In this document: one piece after another, positions 31,321 through 44,600 of the stretch | Position numbering within the stretch: position 1 is the stretch's first letter | Layout of the letters: every line of letters begins with the position of its first letter | Assembly (NCBI GenBank): GCA_034509425.1 | Contig: JAVTVJ010000771.1 | Coordinates: 248,001-312,000 of the forward strand | DNA: 64,000 bases | Reading direction: 5' to 3' | Source: Eopsaltria australis | Lineage: Eukaryota > Chordata > Aves > Passeriformes > Petroicidae | The notes under the pieces: generated by a model | Told to the model about the DNA's origin: nothing | Database searches by the model: none | What the model saw: the letters and a program-made list of their open reading frames with translations, nothing else | Translations under genes and position numbers: made by a program

Positions 31321-34300
31321 ACATCACAGGGGAATCAGGTCTCTTCAGATAATCAGCTGAGGACTATTCTGCATGATTCATGGTTTGAAAACTTTCATTC
31401 ACTTTTCTTGAGAGAAGGATAAAAAAGTTTGTGCAGACAACTGTTTCAGTATCAATAGTGTGTGTGTGTGTCACTATTTCTGGAATGTTTCCATTGTGTA
31501 CAGGCAGCTTGAGGCTCTCAGTTAACTCTGAGGCACTGAGTCAGCATTCCTGACAAGCCCTTGGCTAAAGCTCTATTTTGAGTTATTGATCTTCATATTT
31601 CCACCACTTCATTCAAGCTGGAGTTTTTCCTTTCTTGACAGAAGTAAGGCAGAAGTGAAGAGAAGGCAGAATGTGTCCTTCCTCAGCCAAATGGCTGAAA
31701 CTCTGTGTGGGATCCAGCAGTTCCTTAGCATTTCACAGTGCAGGGGCAGCTCCCCTTGCCAGAGCTGACTTTGCTTCTGCCTTGCTCCAGCCACTGCCCA
31801 CAGTTCCTCCTGCTTTGTAAAAAGCTACAGTGGAGGGGAATGTGCCACCAGAAAGCCCTGAGCTGTCATCCAGGGCAACCCAGATGGAGCCCAGTCATGC
31901 TGCCTAGGGCATAAACCCAGAAGAGTTTAGAAAAGTAAAGTTACCCTTTCCCAAAGCACATTCATCTAATATTCCAATCAAAATCATATTTGCCCTTCTC
32001 CTCACACACTGTTCCTCGTCAAGGGCCTGTCTTTGTGAGAAATGTAGAGGTGTGAATATCTTGGGTGATGCTCAGTGCAGGATGTCTGACTCACATGCAA
32101 ATACCACTTACTATAACCCAAGTTTCCTGCCAGAGAAGATGGAACAAACTATCAGATGGGCTACAAATCTGCTTTTCAGTGAAGAACATGCTAAGTGTAT
32201 TTGCAGTGTTCCTTTTCTAGTAGATCAAATAACAATCTTTTTTATAACAATCTGTTTTCTTCTTCTTTTTTTTTTTTTTAATAAGCCTCAGGCATGAATG
32301 TTTATCAGCTCATCACTAAGTTGAGAACTTAGAGATGGGAACAGCTGCATGCAGTCTCTTGAGATGTTGCCTTCAGATATGGGGGACTATGTCACCTTTA
32401 CAAGGAAATGTGAGTATGATACTTACATTCCCTGTGAGGAAACTGTGTGCTGTCTTACAGAGAGCAGAGGTGTAAAGGAAACAGCAAGCCACAAAAGCAA
32501 ATGTACGAGTGCAGCACTTTGTGGCTTCTGCAGTGGAAACAATGCCACAGAGAGAGAGTAAAGATATGCAAGCACAGCCCATTGTTGTGGCTGTGCTCAG
32601 TCCTCTGGTGTCCCAGTGACAGAAGATGGGCAATGCAGTGGGCTAAACAGGGTTCAAGCATCCTTAGCTTGGTGCTAAGGTCAGACTCAACTGAAGGCAG
32701 GCCCAGCAGCACCATGCTGGGAGGCATCTACTTTTTTATCAGTGCCCTGGTTTTCTAGCTGGCTTTGTTTAATCCAGTGGTGTTACTTCCTGTGTGAGGA
32801 GAGAGGGTGTCTGCAGTGAGCAGAAGTGTGAGAGCACCAATATCTACAGCTCCCCTTGTCCTGCCCAGCTCAGCTCGGGTCGTGTCTGTGCTGTGGCCAC
32901 ACACAGCTCCAGTCAGCTCTCTCTGTACCCCTCCCTCTACCCTGGAGGGCATCTCTGGCTGCTGCAGGGGCTGCTTTGCCAGTGCTCTCTGCTGTAGCTG
33001 TTTTCAGGGTGTTTATCCCATGCCACATCTCTGAATGTATGTGCTGGCTTCCAGAGCTGCTCTGTGGCAGCAGCCCAGAACTTTCCAGAGATACCTTCAG
33101 ACACTTCCTCAATGCCTCTCTTGGGGCTCTCCTTGAAGGGAAAACAGAGACATCAGTGCAACAGCTTAGAGTGCTTCCTTCCAAGTAACATCCAAAAAAC
33201 CCCTTCCTTCTTCTAAAACGGGGATCCAAGCCCAGTCAGGACTGCAGCATGATGTTGTCTTGCTCCTCAAGAGTGGAAGCGTAAAACTGGCAGAATACTG
33301 ACATTTCCCCACTTGTCATCTGGCAGAAAGACTGAGCTTAGAGACATGGGCTGCTTTGTCTTTGTCCGGGTCTGATGATGCAGGAGGTTTGTGATGCTGC
33401 TTAGAAAAGGGGCTGCTTTTGGGATGGACCATGCACATGTCACGATCTCATGGGGAATTCTTGCAGCAGGTGAGTGATGTGCCCCTCTGCAGATTTGGCT
33501 GCGCTTTTGGCTTTTGTTACACAAAATCTCTAAGCAAGTGGGTTTCGTGCATGTGCACCAAGTACTCAGGAATCCCAAGGCCTGGTGTCACTTCTGTGAT
33601 GTCCAGTGACCATGGGACATCAGCCATTGAGCCCTCACCTCTTCTCTCAAGTGCTTCTTCACTGCTCACAGCAATCTCATTTTTGAACAGGTTTTTCCAT
33701 CCTTCAGGAATGGTTTCTTGCTCCTGCCTGCCTGTTGCTCTAACAGAAACCAGGATGTTTGGTGTGCTGCTCTGCTGGACCACAGGGGCTTTTGGTGTGA
33801 CTCATTTCAGCTGTGAGTTCAGAAGATTGTGCGTGGCACGTGGGCATGCCAAACTGATTAACTGGAAGTAGTGAATTCAGTGACATTCCCTTCATCATGA
33901 AGACAGGGAGTTCTTTTACACCAGGTTCTACCACTACGGAGTTTTACCTGTCTTCTCTCTCACATTCACACACGCACACACACACCTTTCCATTTGCATT
34001 TCATTGGTACCATGGACAATCCCTACCCCAGTGAGAACATGCTGACAACCAGACAACCTGCAGGGGTACCCTGGAAGCAGCTGGTGGCTTTGAGGGATGT
34101 TGCCCTGAAGAAGAAGGGAGACAAAGTTGAGCAGAGCATGGACAGTGGTTTCAGCATGCTGGGCCTCCCTCCACTCTGCTTGATGAACTCGGCAAAAAAA
34201 CCTCCATAAAAACCAAGGAGAAATCAGAGTTGCTGCCTTTGCCCAAATATCTTTAGGTGCTCAGGCTGGAAGCAGATGTGTCCAAGAGTTTGACACAGCT

Positions 34301-34518
34301 TGCTTGGCTGAGGACATACCTGAGCTTGGCAACCCCTGCCCTCAGCTTGTTTTTTGCCACAGAGGGTGGAGGTCAGGCAAGGTCACAGAAATGTGATCTT
34401 GCTGCTGTTGCTTCCTCTCTCCTTTTGTGTGTGCCTCCTTTGTGTGTTCTTTGTAAGGAAACAATAGCAGAAAGAAGGAAGAAAAACTAGGTTTTCCTGC
34501 AAGGAGTGTGTGTTACCT

Positions 34519-34553
34519 CATTTTTTTACTGGTTTAGTACCAGTAAAAAAATG
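34519..34553. repeat. Perfect 15-bp inverted repeat with 5-nt loop
   Basis: CATTTTTTTACTGGT at 34519-34533 is exactly complementary in reverse to 34539-34553, separated by TTAGT. It could form a small stem-loop or cruciform. It is AT-rich and lies about 1 kb upstream of CD2. Confidence 0.85.
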
Positions 34554-35392
34554 ATTAAGCTGGAGAAGGGGAGGTGTCTTACAAGACCATCCTTTAACTT
34601 CACAGAAGAGGAATGACAGGAATGAACAAAAAAGATTTATCTAATATTGTATATTTCTAGTGCCACAGATCTGTCTTCTTTCTTGGCCTACATCTGTGAT
34701 AAAAAGCTGGAAGATTTCAGTGGCTACTGTAGCAGAGGAATTATGCAGTTGAGGATAAGACTCAAAATCCTCACCACTCCATCTGTTTCATATTGGAATC
34801 GGGAATAAAGACTTCATTAGCTTCTCACGTGTTTTTGGACCTAGCTCCTGTGCCTCCTCACAGCTTCTTTCCTCGCTGTCTTTGCCACACCAGCTAGCTT
34901 CAGGGCTGGTTTGTGGCTAGATCAAGGCACTGCTCTCATCCCCTTTCATGCTCATCCCTCTCACAGCTTGCTCCAGTGGCTGGCCCTGCCTGCAGGAAGC
35001 CTTTGTGGCTCTGGCCAGCCCCTCATACACCAGATGTTGGTGCAAAGCTGATCCTGGCGGTTTCCAAGGGAAGTGTGTCTCCTTTCTAAGCACTGTCAAC
35101 AGCTCCTCACTGGGGGCTTTGGGCTCGCTCTCCCCTTGCTGCTGCTGAGGCTGTGGGGGAGAATTAGGATTCCCATCACTCCCCCACCCAGAAACTGCAT
35201 CCCTCCCACTAGGATGGTGGCATGTGGGAGCTCTTTGGGCGAGCACTGAGGAGGACAAGGGCCCCACCTGGCCTTCCAGCTGGGTGAACAAACCTCCAGG
35301 GCATTCCTGCATTTTACTGCCCATTTTCTTTGTGTCTACATGTTGCCTCCATGCAGGCAAAACACCCAGTTGAGACTTATTTCCGCCTGTGC

Positions 35393-35399
35393 TATAAAT
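35393..35399 (+). promoter_or_regulatory. Possible TATA-like element of CD2
   Basis: TATAAAT lies about 150 bases before the CD2 start codon. A start site about 30 bases downstream would give a 5' UTR of about 120 bases. An ETS-type core (TTTCCGC) lies just upstream at about 35381. Motif evidence only. Confidence 0.3.
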
Positions 35400-35546
35400 G
35401 AGAAGTGCTGGAGGAGAGGAGGAGGGCACAAGGGCTGCGCCGACATGTCCCATCACTGCTTGCTCACAGCAGAAAATCCTTTCACCTGCCAGCAGCTGTC
35501 ATTACACGAGGCAACACTGGATTTTTTTTTTTTTTTGACCCTGAAA

Positions 35547-35607
35547 ATGAACTTTAGGAGGATTTTCCTAGTCAAGTGCTTGCTGCTTTTATTTCCCAGT
35601 GTAAAAT
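35547..35607 (+). CDS. CD2: CD2 exon 1: signal peptide
   Basis: The ATG at 35547 opens a leader with a basic start (NFRR) and hydrophobic core CLLLLFP. The exon stops at GTGAGT (35608). It has the same 61-nt length and phase as exon 1 of the CD58-like gene. An alternative leader-like exon lies at 33755-33812. Confidence 0.85.
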
Positions 35608-38600
35608 GTGAGTTTTTCTTACTCTTTTTTTGCTCTTTTGGGCTGGTGTTGAAATTGCATTTTAAAGCATTTACAACTTGGTGGGCTGCTACTGATAAGA
35701 AACTTGTTCCATTTTTCCACTGAGTGAAGACATCTGGGTTATTGCTATTATTATTTGATTTAATTTTCAGCCAGGGGGAGGGCAGGACCTGAGTTTCCTA
35801 TTCCAGTTACAATAATAAGCTGTAAAGAGTTTTGGTTTTAAGTTAATGAGCCTTAATTTGACACATGTTTAATGAGAAATGTCAGCATGCAGTTTGCTTT
35901 CTGCCCTCAAGGTAGCTTGTACTACATTAGAGATCCAGTTCACTGTGCATTATCGCATGTAATTTCCTTTTGTTATCAAAGATTAGCAAATCTTTTCAAA
36001 GTGCCATTTATATTCCTTCATAAATATTAACAGAGTGATATATTTCAGTATCTTCAGTGGAGCTGAAGTCTAAGATGTGAAAACAACTACATATATCTTT
36101 TATATTTTGCAAATTATTGTTCTCATTACTTTTTAAAATATTAATCTAAAAACTTAATTAAGGTGTTAACTCATAGATTAGAGAAGGTTTTAAGAGATGG
36201 AGACAATATAGTCTGCATAAACTTTTTTTACCTCCTCTGTTTCATTCCACTAAGATTGTATATATGGCTGTTTAATGCTTTGCTTTTCCTTCAGAACAAA
36301 ATTAATAGATAAATAAGGATTTTTTTTAATGTACATTATCTATAAAACATCTTCCCCAGCAGAAATGAGGATTATTCCCTTCATTGGAAAATGGTTTCAG
36401 AGACTTCCTTCCTTCCTTCTCTAAAAGGGAGCCTTTTCTTTTAACTCTTTCTTGTGACTGTGAGTGAGCTGTAGGCTCTCAGTTAAGATCTTTCTGCCCT
36501 TTGCAGCACATTTTAGTTGGCTTTTTTTTCCATAAATATTGTTTCATTCACTAAACAGATTTTTAGTATCATATGAGTGGGATAGTCAGCTTTTCACTAG
36601 AGAGACTGTGGAGATCAAATCAACATTTAGTTTGTCCATAGAGATGCCATTGAATTATCCTTGAAAACTCAGATTACCTTTTTTCTTTACTTTCAGAGAG
36701 AAAATGTAAGTAGTGTATGTTATGCAAAGAAATCCTGTTAACAGCTCTAAATACTTGTCCATGACTGAGCAGAAACAAGTATGAGAATTCAAATATTTGC
36801 TTATAATGTGTGGTGTCATCTATGTGGGGCATAGCTGCTTCCAAGGCTGTTTGGTTGATAGCTTTATTCCAGGATATTTCATTAGGAATGTCAAATACCT
36901 TGTAAGAAAAGCAATGCTGAAGGAACAACCTCTCTTTAGAGGTGGTGAATTGCCAGAAGCACCACAGCATTAATGTTCCTGTTGCAGAGGCAAGCTATTT
37001 TAGTTCTCTGATTATCTCTAATATTGTTAGTTTAATGAAATAGCCACTGGGTTTCAGTTTCCCCTCCGTGGAGCCATTTATCATTATCCTAGATACGAGG
37101 AATGAAGGACCGTAATAAAAATATGCATAAACACAGCTTTTCCTCTCTGTGGGGAAAAAGTGCTTAAAATATATGAAATTAGAGCAGAATCAGCTCTGTG
37201 TGGTGGTGGGAAGGGAAATCTCCTCCTGCTGATCGGCTTCACCCGTACATTGAGGAGGAATGAACACAAGAAAAGGACAAACAGAATAAGCTGTGGCTCT
37301 GACTGCGTGTTCGGGTATCAGTGAACTTAGCCCACCTGACACTTGCACGCAGATTTCGACCTCCTCCTGCAGGCTGTGCACCTGCCACAGGGGTGGGGAC
37401 AGCACCTCACTTGAACAGACCACCCAGCAAAGTTTCCCAAGTCCTGGCTCACCAGAGATGGGTCCTGCAAAGGCTGTGGTCGAAGCAGCCTGGAGGGGAG
37501 CGAGCAGAGCACCTGGGCACTGCTCCAGGAGCCTTGGCTTTTCAGAGTGTCCCCTTTGGCAGCCCCATGCTCAGGTGCTGTGCCCAGTCTTGACACCACC
37601 TTTGGGAAGCTCCTACTCTTCGCTGTTCTGGAGAAGGGACCTGGAATCAAAGGAAAAGAAAAGATTTTTCTTTTTTTCTTTTTTTTTTTTTTGGCGATTG
37701 CTTTTCTTGTAATGACTCCTGCACCCCTCAGTTCACAGGATGCTGGTAGCTGTTTCTTCCTGCCTTACTTGCCCCATCAGGATCCTGTGCTAGAAAAATC
37801 AAGTGGATGCATTCCACTGGGGCTGGGATGGGAGAGGAGGGGGTACTGCAGTGGGTCTGCCTCTAGTTCAGTGCCTTACACTCACTCACTGCTTGATATG
37901 GGCTACTATTATGATCATTACTGCTATCATTGTGGTTGCTGAAATGATTCTGCTGTCCAGGGACACGACTACTTTTGCTGTCTGCAGTGATGTTTGCAGT
38001 GATGGGCACTCTGGGTACCGGCCTGTGCCATGTGCAAAACTCACTGAAGTGACCTTCTTTTCAGAAAGGGCTAAGATCATGGTTAAGTGCATGGGTGGCC
38101 ATGAAACTTAGCAGCCAGAGTCATTCCAAGTAAGTCAGCCAGAGTATAAATTCAAGTTTTGAAAGCCAGACTCTTAGTTCTCTTGCCTCTCAGAATTAAA
38201 CGGGATGCTGGCATTTATCTAATGAATGATCAAGAAGTGCTTTGGAGCAGGGGAAGAAGATGGCATCAGTAAAGCAGAAAGGCTTAAGCAGTTCAGGAAG
38301 GGGGAGGCATAGCAAATGACAACCTTTTGGGTGACTGCTGTGGCTGCTGGAGATAACTGATGGGCTGGCTGGGCTTCCCTCCACAGCCTCCAGCACCAGG
38401 TGGATTTACAAGTCAGTGAATGAGACAGCCCTTTTCAGCATCACTGCTCCTGGGAGCTTCCACGAGGCAACATGGATGAAAGGCACACAGAGGTTGGTTG
38501 AGATCAAAGGTAACAGATCTAGGAATTTTGAGAACCAGGTCAAGTGCAGGTGTGCCATACTCCGAAACGGGACTCTGCAAATCCAGCGCGTGGTGAAAGA

Positions 38601-41600
38601 GGACAGTGGAAACTACACGGTGGTGGTTCATCATGAGAATGGAAAACTGAAGGCAGAAGAAAAGATAGTGTTCATTGTTCAGGGTGAGTTCTTGCTTTTC
38701 CCACATCATTCCCAGCACAGCTGAACAAGACTTGGTATTCTCTGTTCTCTCCTATAGCCTTTCCTACCCAGTGCCCTCCTCCTGATTTGGAGTGGCAGGA
38801 CTTCTGTAGGACATACGCAGCAGTCTGTCTCTCTTCTCCCTTCTCTTGCTCCTCTTGATGGCCTCAAATCCCTGGCTTCTTTCTGGCTCCCCTGTTTTTC
38901 AGCCAGCAGGTTTCTAGCTGTGCCCAAGAAAGCAGCTGTGAACACATTCACACTGACAGCAGAGTGAAGGGTGGTTGGCCCTACTGCAGCACCAAAAATG
39001 GTCCCAGGACCTGAGTTAGGGATGGACCCTGAGAGGGGACTGTGATCCCAGCAGCATCCTGCTTCCAGAAACCTCTGGAAGGACCACAGCAGCCTGGGTG
39101 AGGTACAGCTGTGGCTGATGCACTGTGAGTTTCAGGTATTTCTGGTGCGACTTTATTGCCACTGAGTTATGACTTTAGTTCTCTGGCCACTGGTCCAGCA
39201 GGGTGGACAACTTGTGCTGCCAACCCTTGAGGAGAGCTCAGGAGTCCAGATGGCACTGAATGCCTGCATTTAGGCAATGGAATCCCACCCCATTTTTGTT
39301 CTAACATACAAAATAGCCAGCAGTCACCTTCCCTGAGATAAACCACAGTAGGAATTGAATTTGCAGAGGAAGAAGGCTCCTGCACCTTATCCTTGCACAG
39401 CATAACACAAGAACCATGATAGTTGTACTGTTCAAGGCACAGTTAAGCACACACCTGGAGATTTCAGCTGCACGGGTTCAAAGCATGAGGGCAGCCTCCA
39501 TTCCAGTGCTGTATCTTGTCCTAAGAGATCTGAGCAGTAGCAGCCCAAAGGTTTTGGGGTGAGCAGGGATGATGGGGAGCTATTCTGCTCCTTTGTAGCT
39601 GCTGTGACCTCTCCAGACCTCTAAGCTGTAAGACGGCATGGGTTTTTTCCCCAGTAAGGGGATAGTTTTGTTCTGTCTTTCTTCAGTCATCCTGCACACC
39701 TTTGCCAACATCTAGAGTTTGTGGGCACCAGCTGGGATTACAGAAATGATGCCCTATTGAGGCAGCAATGGCAGATGGAATGGTTTTAGCAGGGTTTCTG
39801 TGCAATGGGAGGCCCTATGTCCAAGGGGCTGCTGAGCAGTGAGGGTGTCTCACTGCTCTGGGAACTGTTACCGTGAACAGATTCAGGAACTCATCAGGGC
39901 CTGATGCTTCTTGCTCATGTTTTAAGAGCCACTGAACTGTCACTTGTCATTTCAGGTCAAGGTTAATGTTCCAGCCCAGCTGTGTGCTGCATCACTTCCT
40001 CTGCTGTGCAGCAGAGAGGTTGCATTACCTCTGACACGTGGTTTTGGAAGTCCTGTAGGAACTGTCGGGTGCTAGAGTAATTTGTCAGCCAGGGTGGCCC
40101 TTTGTTACTAGGACTGGACAAACAGCTGTTAAAAAAAACAAACAGTCCCAATGATATCCTCACACAACTCCATCACCAGCACCTGGACACTCATGTTTCC
40201 CACTGGGATGTTTCCCTAATAACAGGTTCCAGTTTGCAGAGGAGGAGAGGGCTTAACAAGCAAAGGGTGGCTGCAGATGTCATGGTGTGAACCTTGACTG
40301 CACATGCTATGAGCAGCCCTTATTTGCTTCAGAATTTATGATGTCTGTAACTAGACACTAGAGGAGGCACTGGCATGTTTTTGTTTATCTGGTCTTAAAG
40401 GTAGAAATAATTTTTTTTCCTTTTGCTGTCCCTGCCAGTTTCCCTTACTTGAGGAAAACCCTGCAGTCTTTTCTAGCTCTTTCAGTGCCACCAGTGATAG
40501 AGACAGTGGAACCAAAAGGGAGCTAATTGTTTGCAGGACATAAGAGACAGAAATCAGTTTTGTCTGTCAAAACCTCACTGAGAGCTGAAGTGTCTGTTTT
40601 TGTGTTCTCCATTCTGGGTTGACGGGCTTCCATGCTGTGCTGTTGTGCCAGCTGAGTGCTGTTGGTAGCACACAGAGCATCATAAGTAGCTTTTCCTGCT
40701 TTAGAGAAAATCTCTCCTGATGGGCACAGGTGGAGCAGGACCAACTTCACTTACACCAAAACACAGGGTCTGGAGGTGGAAGGGGCTGTGGCTCTGAGTC
40801 CCTCCCATCCACCTGAAAACTCAGCTTCTTCCCCTCACCTGCCTGGTGTCCAGCTCTGCTTTACTGGGCCAACTATGTAGCCTACTGCATTTTCTTTGTT
40901 ATTGCCTTATTACTTCTGTAGTAGAAGTTTAATTTGCTCTTCAATTCTTCTGTGATCTCATCAGCTGGTGATTTGGGGTTAATTCTCTGTTCTGCTTAAT
41001 AACAGAGGCTTTCAAGAGGAGAAACCCTCTCACACATGCCTGTCCCTTCTTTTCCAGAGCCTGTCCCTCAGCCAATCCTCATTGGTGAATGTGGGAATAA
41101 AAGTGTGTCTGTCAAGTGTGAAGCAAAACAGAAGCCTAAGGATGAAGCATTTACAATAGAACTGACTCAACCCAATGGCAAAAAAATCCAAAAGAACGCA
41201 ACAACGTTGGAATGGCACGGGCGGAATTCTGGGACGTTCAAATGTGTTGCTAAGAACCAAGTCAGTGAAAAAATGGATGTAAAAGTAATTAAGTGCCCAG
41301 GTAAGAGATCTTTTTTGGTCACAATGAGCTGTGAATGTGGTGGTTGCCTGTTATCCATGGGTGTGGATGAGTGCTCTCACAAGGGGAAAAATAAGCTGCT
41401 TGGACTCTCCAGCTTGGCCTAGGAATCAGGGGAGAAGTTATGGAGAATTTTGCTTCGGGGTTACATGGGTCAGATAAGCATGGCTCAAATGTTTTCCTGT
41501 TCAGTTGTAACCTCATCTTTCTAAACCACAGATGCAGCAAAAGGACTGAAAGGATTGAATTTTAAATGGGCTGAAAATTATTCAGTAGGCGAAAGAAGTC

Positions 41601-44600
41601 ATCGTATGTGTCGTCCTCCCACGTAAAAGTTTAGAAAGTTAAGGCACAAAGGAGAGATCATACTGGTGTGACACTGGGCATGGTGTTCAGCTCAAAGTTC
41701 AGAATTCCAGTGCAGTTGCTGGGGAAAAGTCCCAATTTTCCAGGCTAGGGTTCATCCCACCCAACCATGAGTGCTCTGCTTGAAGTACTCTCTTGCTCCA
41801 GATTCCTGCTGGAGCTGGTGGAGAGGTGGCGAAACTCACAAGAGCTGGCTCAGTATTTCCAATTTTTACCTATTTCTGCCACAGTGAATTTAGGGAAAGT
41901 CCAAGTCTGAAGGACTGTGAGAAGGGAGGGAGCAAGCCTTAAGGCATAAAGGACACAAGCGAGGCAGGCACAGGTCTATCCTGCACTGCTGCTATCGGCA
42001 GACACTGGCCACTCTCTTGTGAATTTTGATTTCACTTTTTCTCACCCTTGGGAAATGCTCTTTTTTCACGGGGTGAATTGGGTGGGAGAGTTTGTTTTTC
42101 CTCACATCGTTAACACAGAAATAGCAACGATCTTTAAGGTACAAATATAGCATTTCTCACACACCAAAACCCCCCTACAACCATACCACACTACTCTTCC
42201 TGCTCAAACTAAATACCTCTCAAACTTTTCTATGTAGTGGCAGGACTCTGCCAGCTCCAGAGTGGATTGAAAATCCCTCATCTTGCAGTCAAACCTTCTT
42301 CTAGCCCTGCTACCCTCTGTGAACATTTGGTCCTGCATTTGAGGCCAATCACTTTGAATTTTGACATTTACAGGCGAGGCATGTTTCAGATGGGCCTCAC
42401 CTCAGCTAACTTTTCATGGTAGTGTAATTATATGTGAATCTTCCTGGGCTCCTCTTGCACTCATCTGGGAGAAACAGGCACAGGAAAAGCAAAATACACC
42501 TCAGTGTAATATTGACAACTAAACCAAGTGGTAATTTAAGTACAGTGAGCTGGAACACTTGAATGCTCTGATTTCAGTTTTCTGCAGAACTTGAATCCAT
42601 CAGGGAGCAATCAAAATTCTCAACAATGAGGACCAGAAACTTTCTGCTGTACACTGGGAAGAGGCAAAGGGTGGGTTGTCTACTGGTCTGCCTTTACAGT
42701 CAATGAAAGAAAATAGAGAACTCTAAGTAGGTGTTGTGCAAATTATTTCTTTCCATCTAACATCCTCTTTCATCCCCTGAACTAGGCAAGATGGACTTTT
42801 ACCTCATCTTAAGCATAGCAGGAGGAGCAGTCTTCTTTGTCATCTTCGTGATTTGTCTTATTTATTGCATCAGAAGGAAGAAAAGAAAAAGGCGTGAAGT
42901 TTATGGTAAGTGTTTGTCCAGCCACCTAAAATGGTAGAGCTTCTCACTGACAGCAGCCCTGTGGTCATATCCCTGCCCAGACTTGAGCAATACCTTGCTT
43001 CTAGCATGTGGTGAATCTGTGCAGCTCAGCTGGCATTGCCAGACTCACTTTCTGACATGTGCTTTGAACAAAGGACTTCTTGTTCTCAAGGCCTTTGATT
43101 TGTTTGTGGGAAAAGAATTGCTCCTCTAAAGCTTGGACAGGACCACCAGCCATGAACATCTGTTGGGCTGAAATACACATAGGTATCCTGTCAGCAGATT
43201 TGTTTTCATTAAATTGGTAGAAAATTGGGATCCTTGACATCATTAATGACATTTGGAAACAGTGTAGATAGTGAGCAGGGGCAAGAATAGCTCAGATTTT
43301 CTATGTTTCCTCCAGCATCTCACAGGACTTGTCCTCTCTACAAAACAACATCCTTGGAGGGCTGGTGACACTGGCGGTCCATGTTGGGGCACATTTGAAG
43401 GGTCGAGGTTTTCAGTGTGCAGAGGTTTGATCTGCTGTCCAAAATTCACACTTCTTTTAGGACTGCTGGAAATGCTCTGCCACAGTATTCTCTGAGAGTG
43501 GGCTCTGAGACTTGACAGAGAGGTTGCCTGTAATTACACACAGCCTGGGCAATTCTGCTGGTTTGGGTGGACAGAAAACACTGAACTGCTGCTCAACTAG
43601 AGTCATCTGGCCTACCTGGAAGGGGAGGCTAAAGCAGGAGGGAGGCTGCCCTGGCAGAGGTTATTTAAAGGCTTGTTTCTGAGTCCAGCCCTCACACACC
43701 TCGTGAGCACAGCCATTTGAGTGTTATTTTACATTATGGCTGTTCTATTTTGAGTGGCACAGATTACTGCCTCAGCCGGGCAGTGACACCACATCCTCAG
43801 CTCTTGGGTCTGGATTCAGCAGGAATTAAGAAAATGAAAACCAGTATTTTAGTGATTATTTTATGGTGACTAGCCTCTCTGAAACAGTTTGCTGCGTGTT
43901 TAAGGCCAGCTCAGTGTCTCAAGAGATAAATCCCTCAATCCCTAAGTTAAAATGAGTGATATTTCAGCAATGGTGAGTCAGTGATCAGAAGTCAGTTGGC
44001 ATGAATTTACTTCTTCTCTGTGCGTGAAAATTAATGCTGGCAAAAGGCATCTCTGGCTTCCAGGTGTCTGGAAATACCAGCAGGGATAATGGCAGGGCAG
44101 AGTGCTTTGATTTTGCTTCCTAGGGTTAGATCTCACTTTCCCTTCAGTAGCCTCCAAAAGAGGACAGAGCAGCTCAGGATGGAGGTGTCCATTGATGTCT
44201 CCCTGGCAAAGCTGGTACCCCCAACAGACAGGACAGAGCTGCCCCAAATGCTCCAGGTACCTTGACCTCAGCCAGGCAGCCAAAAGCTTCCACGTTGGCC
44301 TGGGATGTGCAGGCAAGAGGTGATGTTTGCTGTCCACTGGGACAGCAGGAACAGTGGGCAGGTTAAAAACCAATATTTGGCTTTTTCTCACCTGCGCCAA
44401 GAACATTTCTGTGCCTGTTTGACTTGCTCTTGGTACGTGTCTGACCGTGGGGTGCTGTTGTTGTTGCAGAGGAGGAGCGAGTGATGCAGACTCTGCCCAT
44501 GGACCGTGAGAGGGGGATGCGGGAGCTGCCCCACACCCCGTGCAACCCCACCCCGAAGCAGCTGCGAGTGCAGCAGCGGCCGCTGCCCCAGCCCCAGGAG

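Larger units (their letters stand above)
25726..35390. other. Intergenic DNA between the CD58-like and CD2 genes
   Basis: About 9.7 kb with small tandem duplications (26295, 27842), two CR1 pieces (26707, 31075) and a short perfect hairpin (34519). Open frames here are short and unrelated to known families. One signal-peptide-like exon candidate at 33755 is discussed under findings. Confidence 0.4.
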
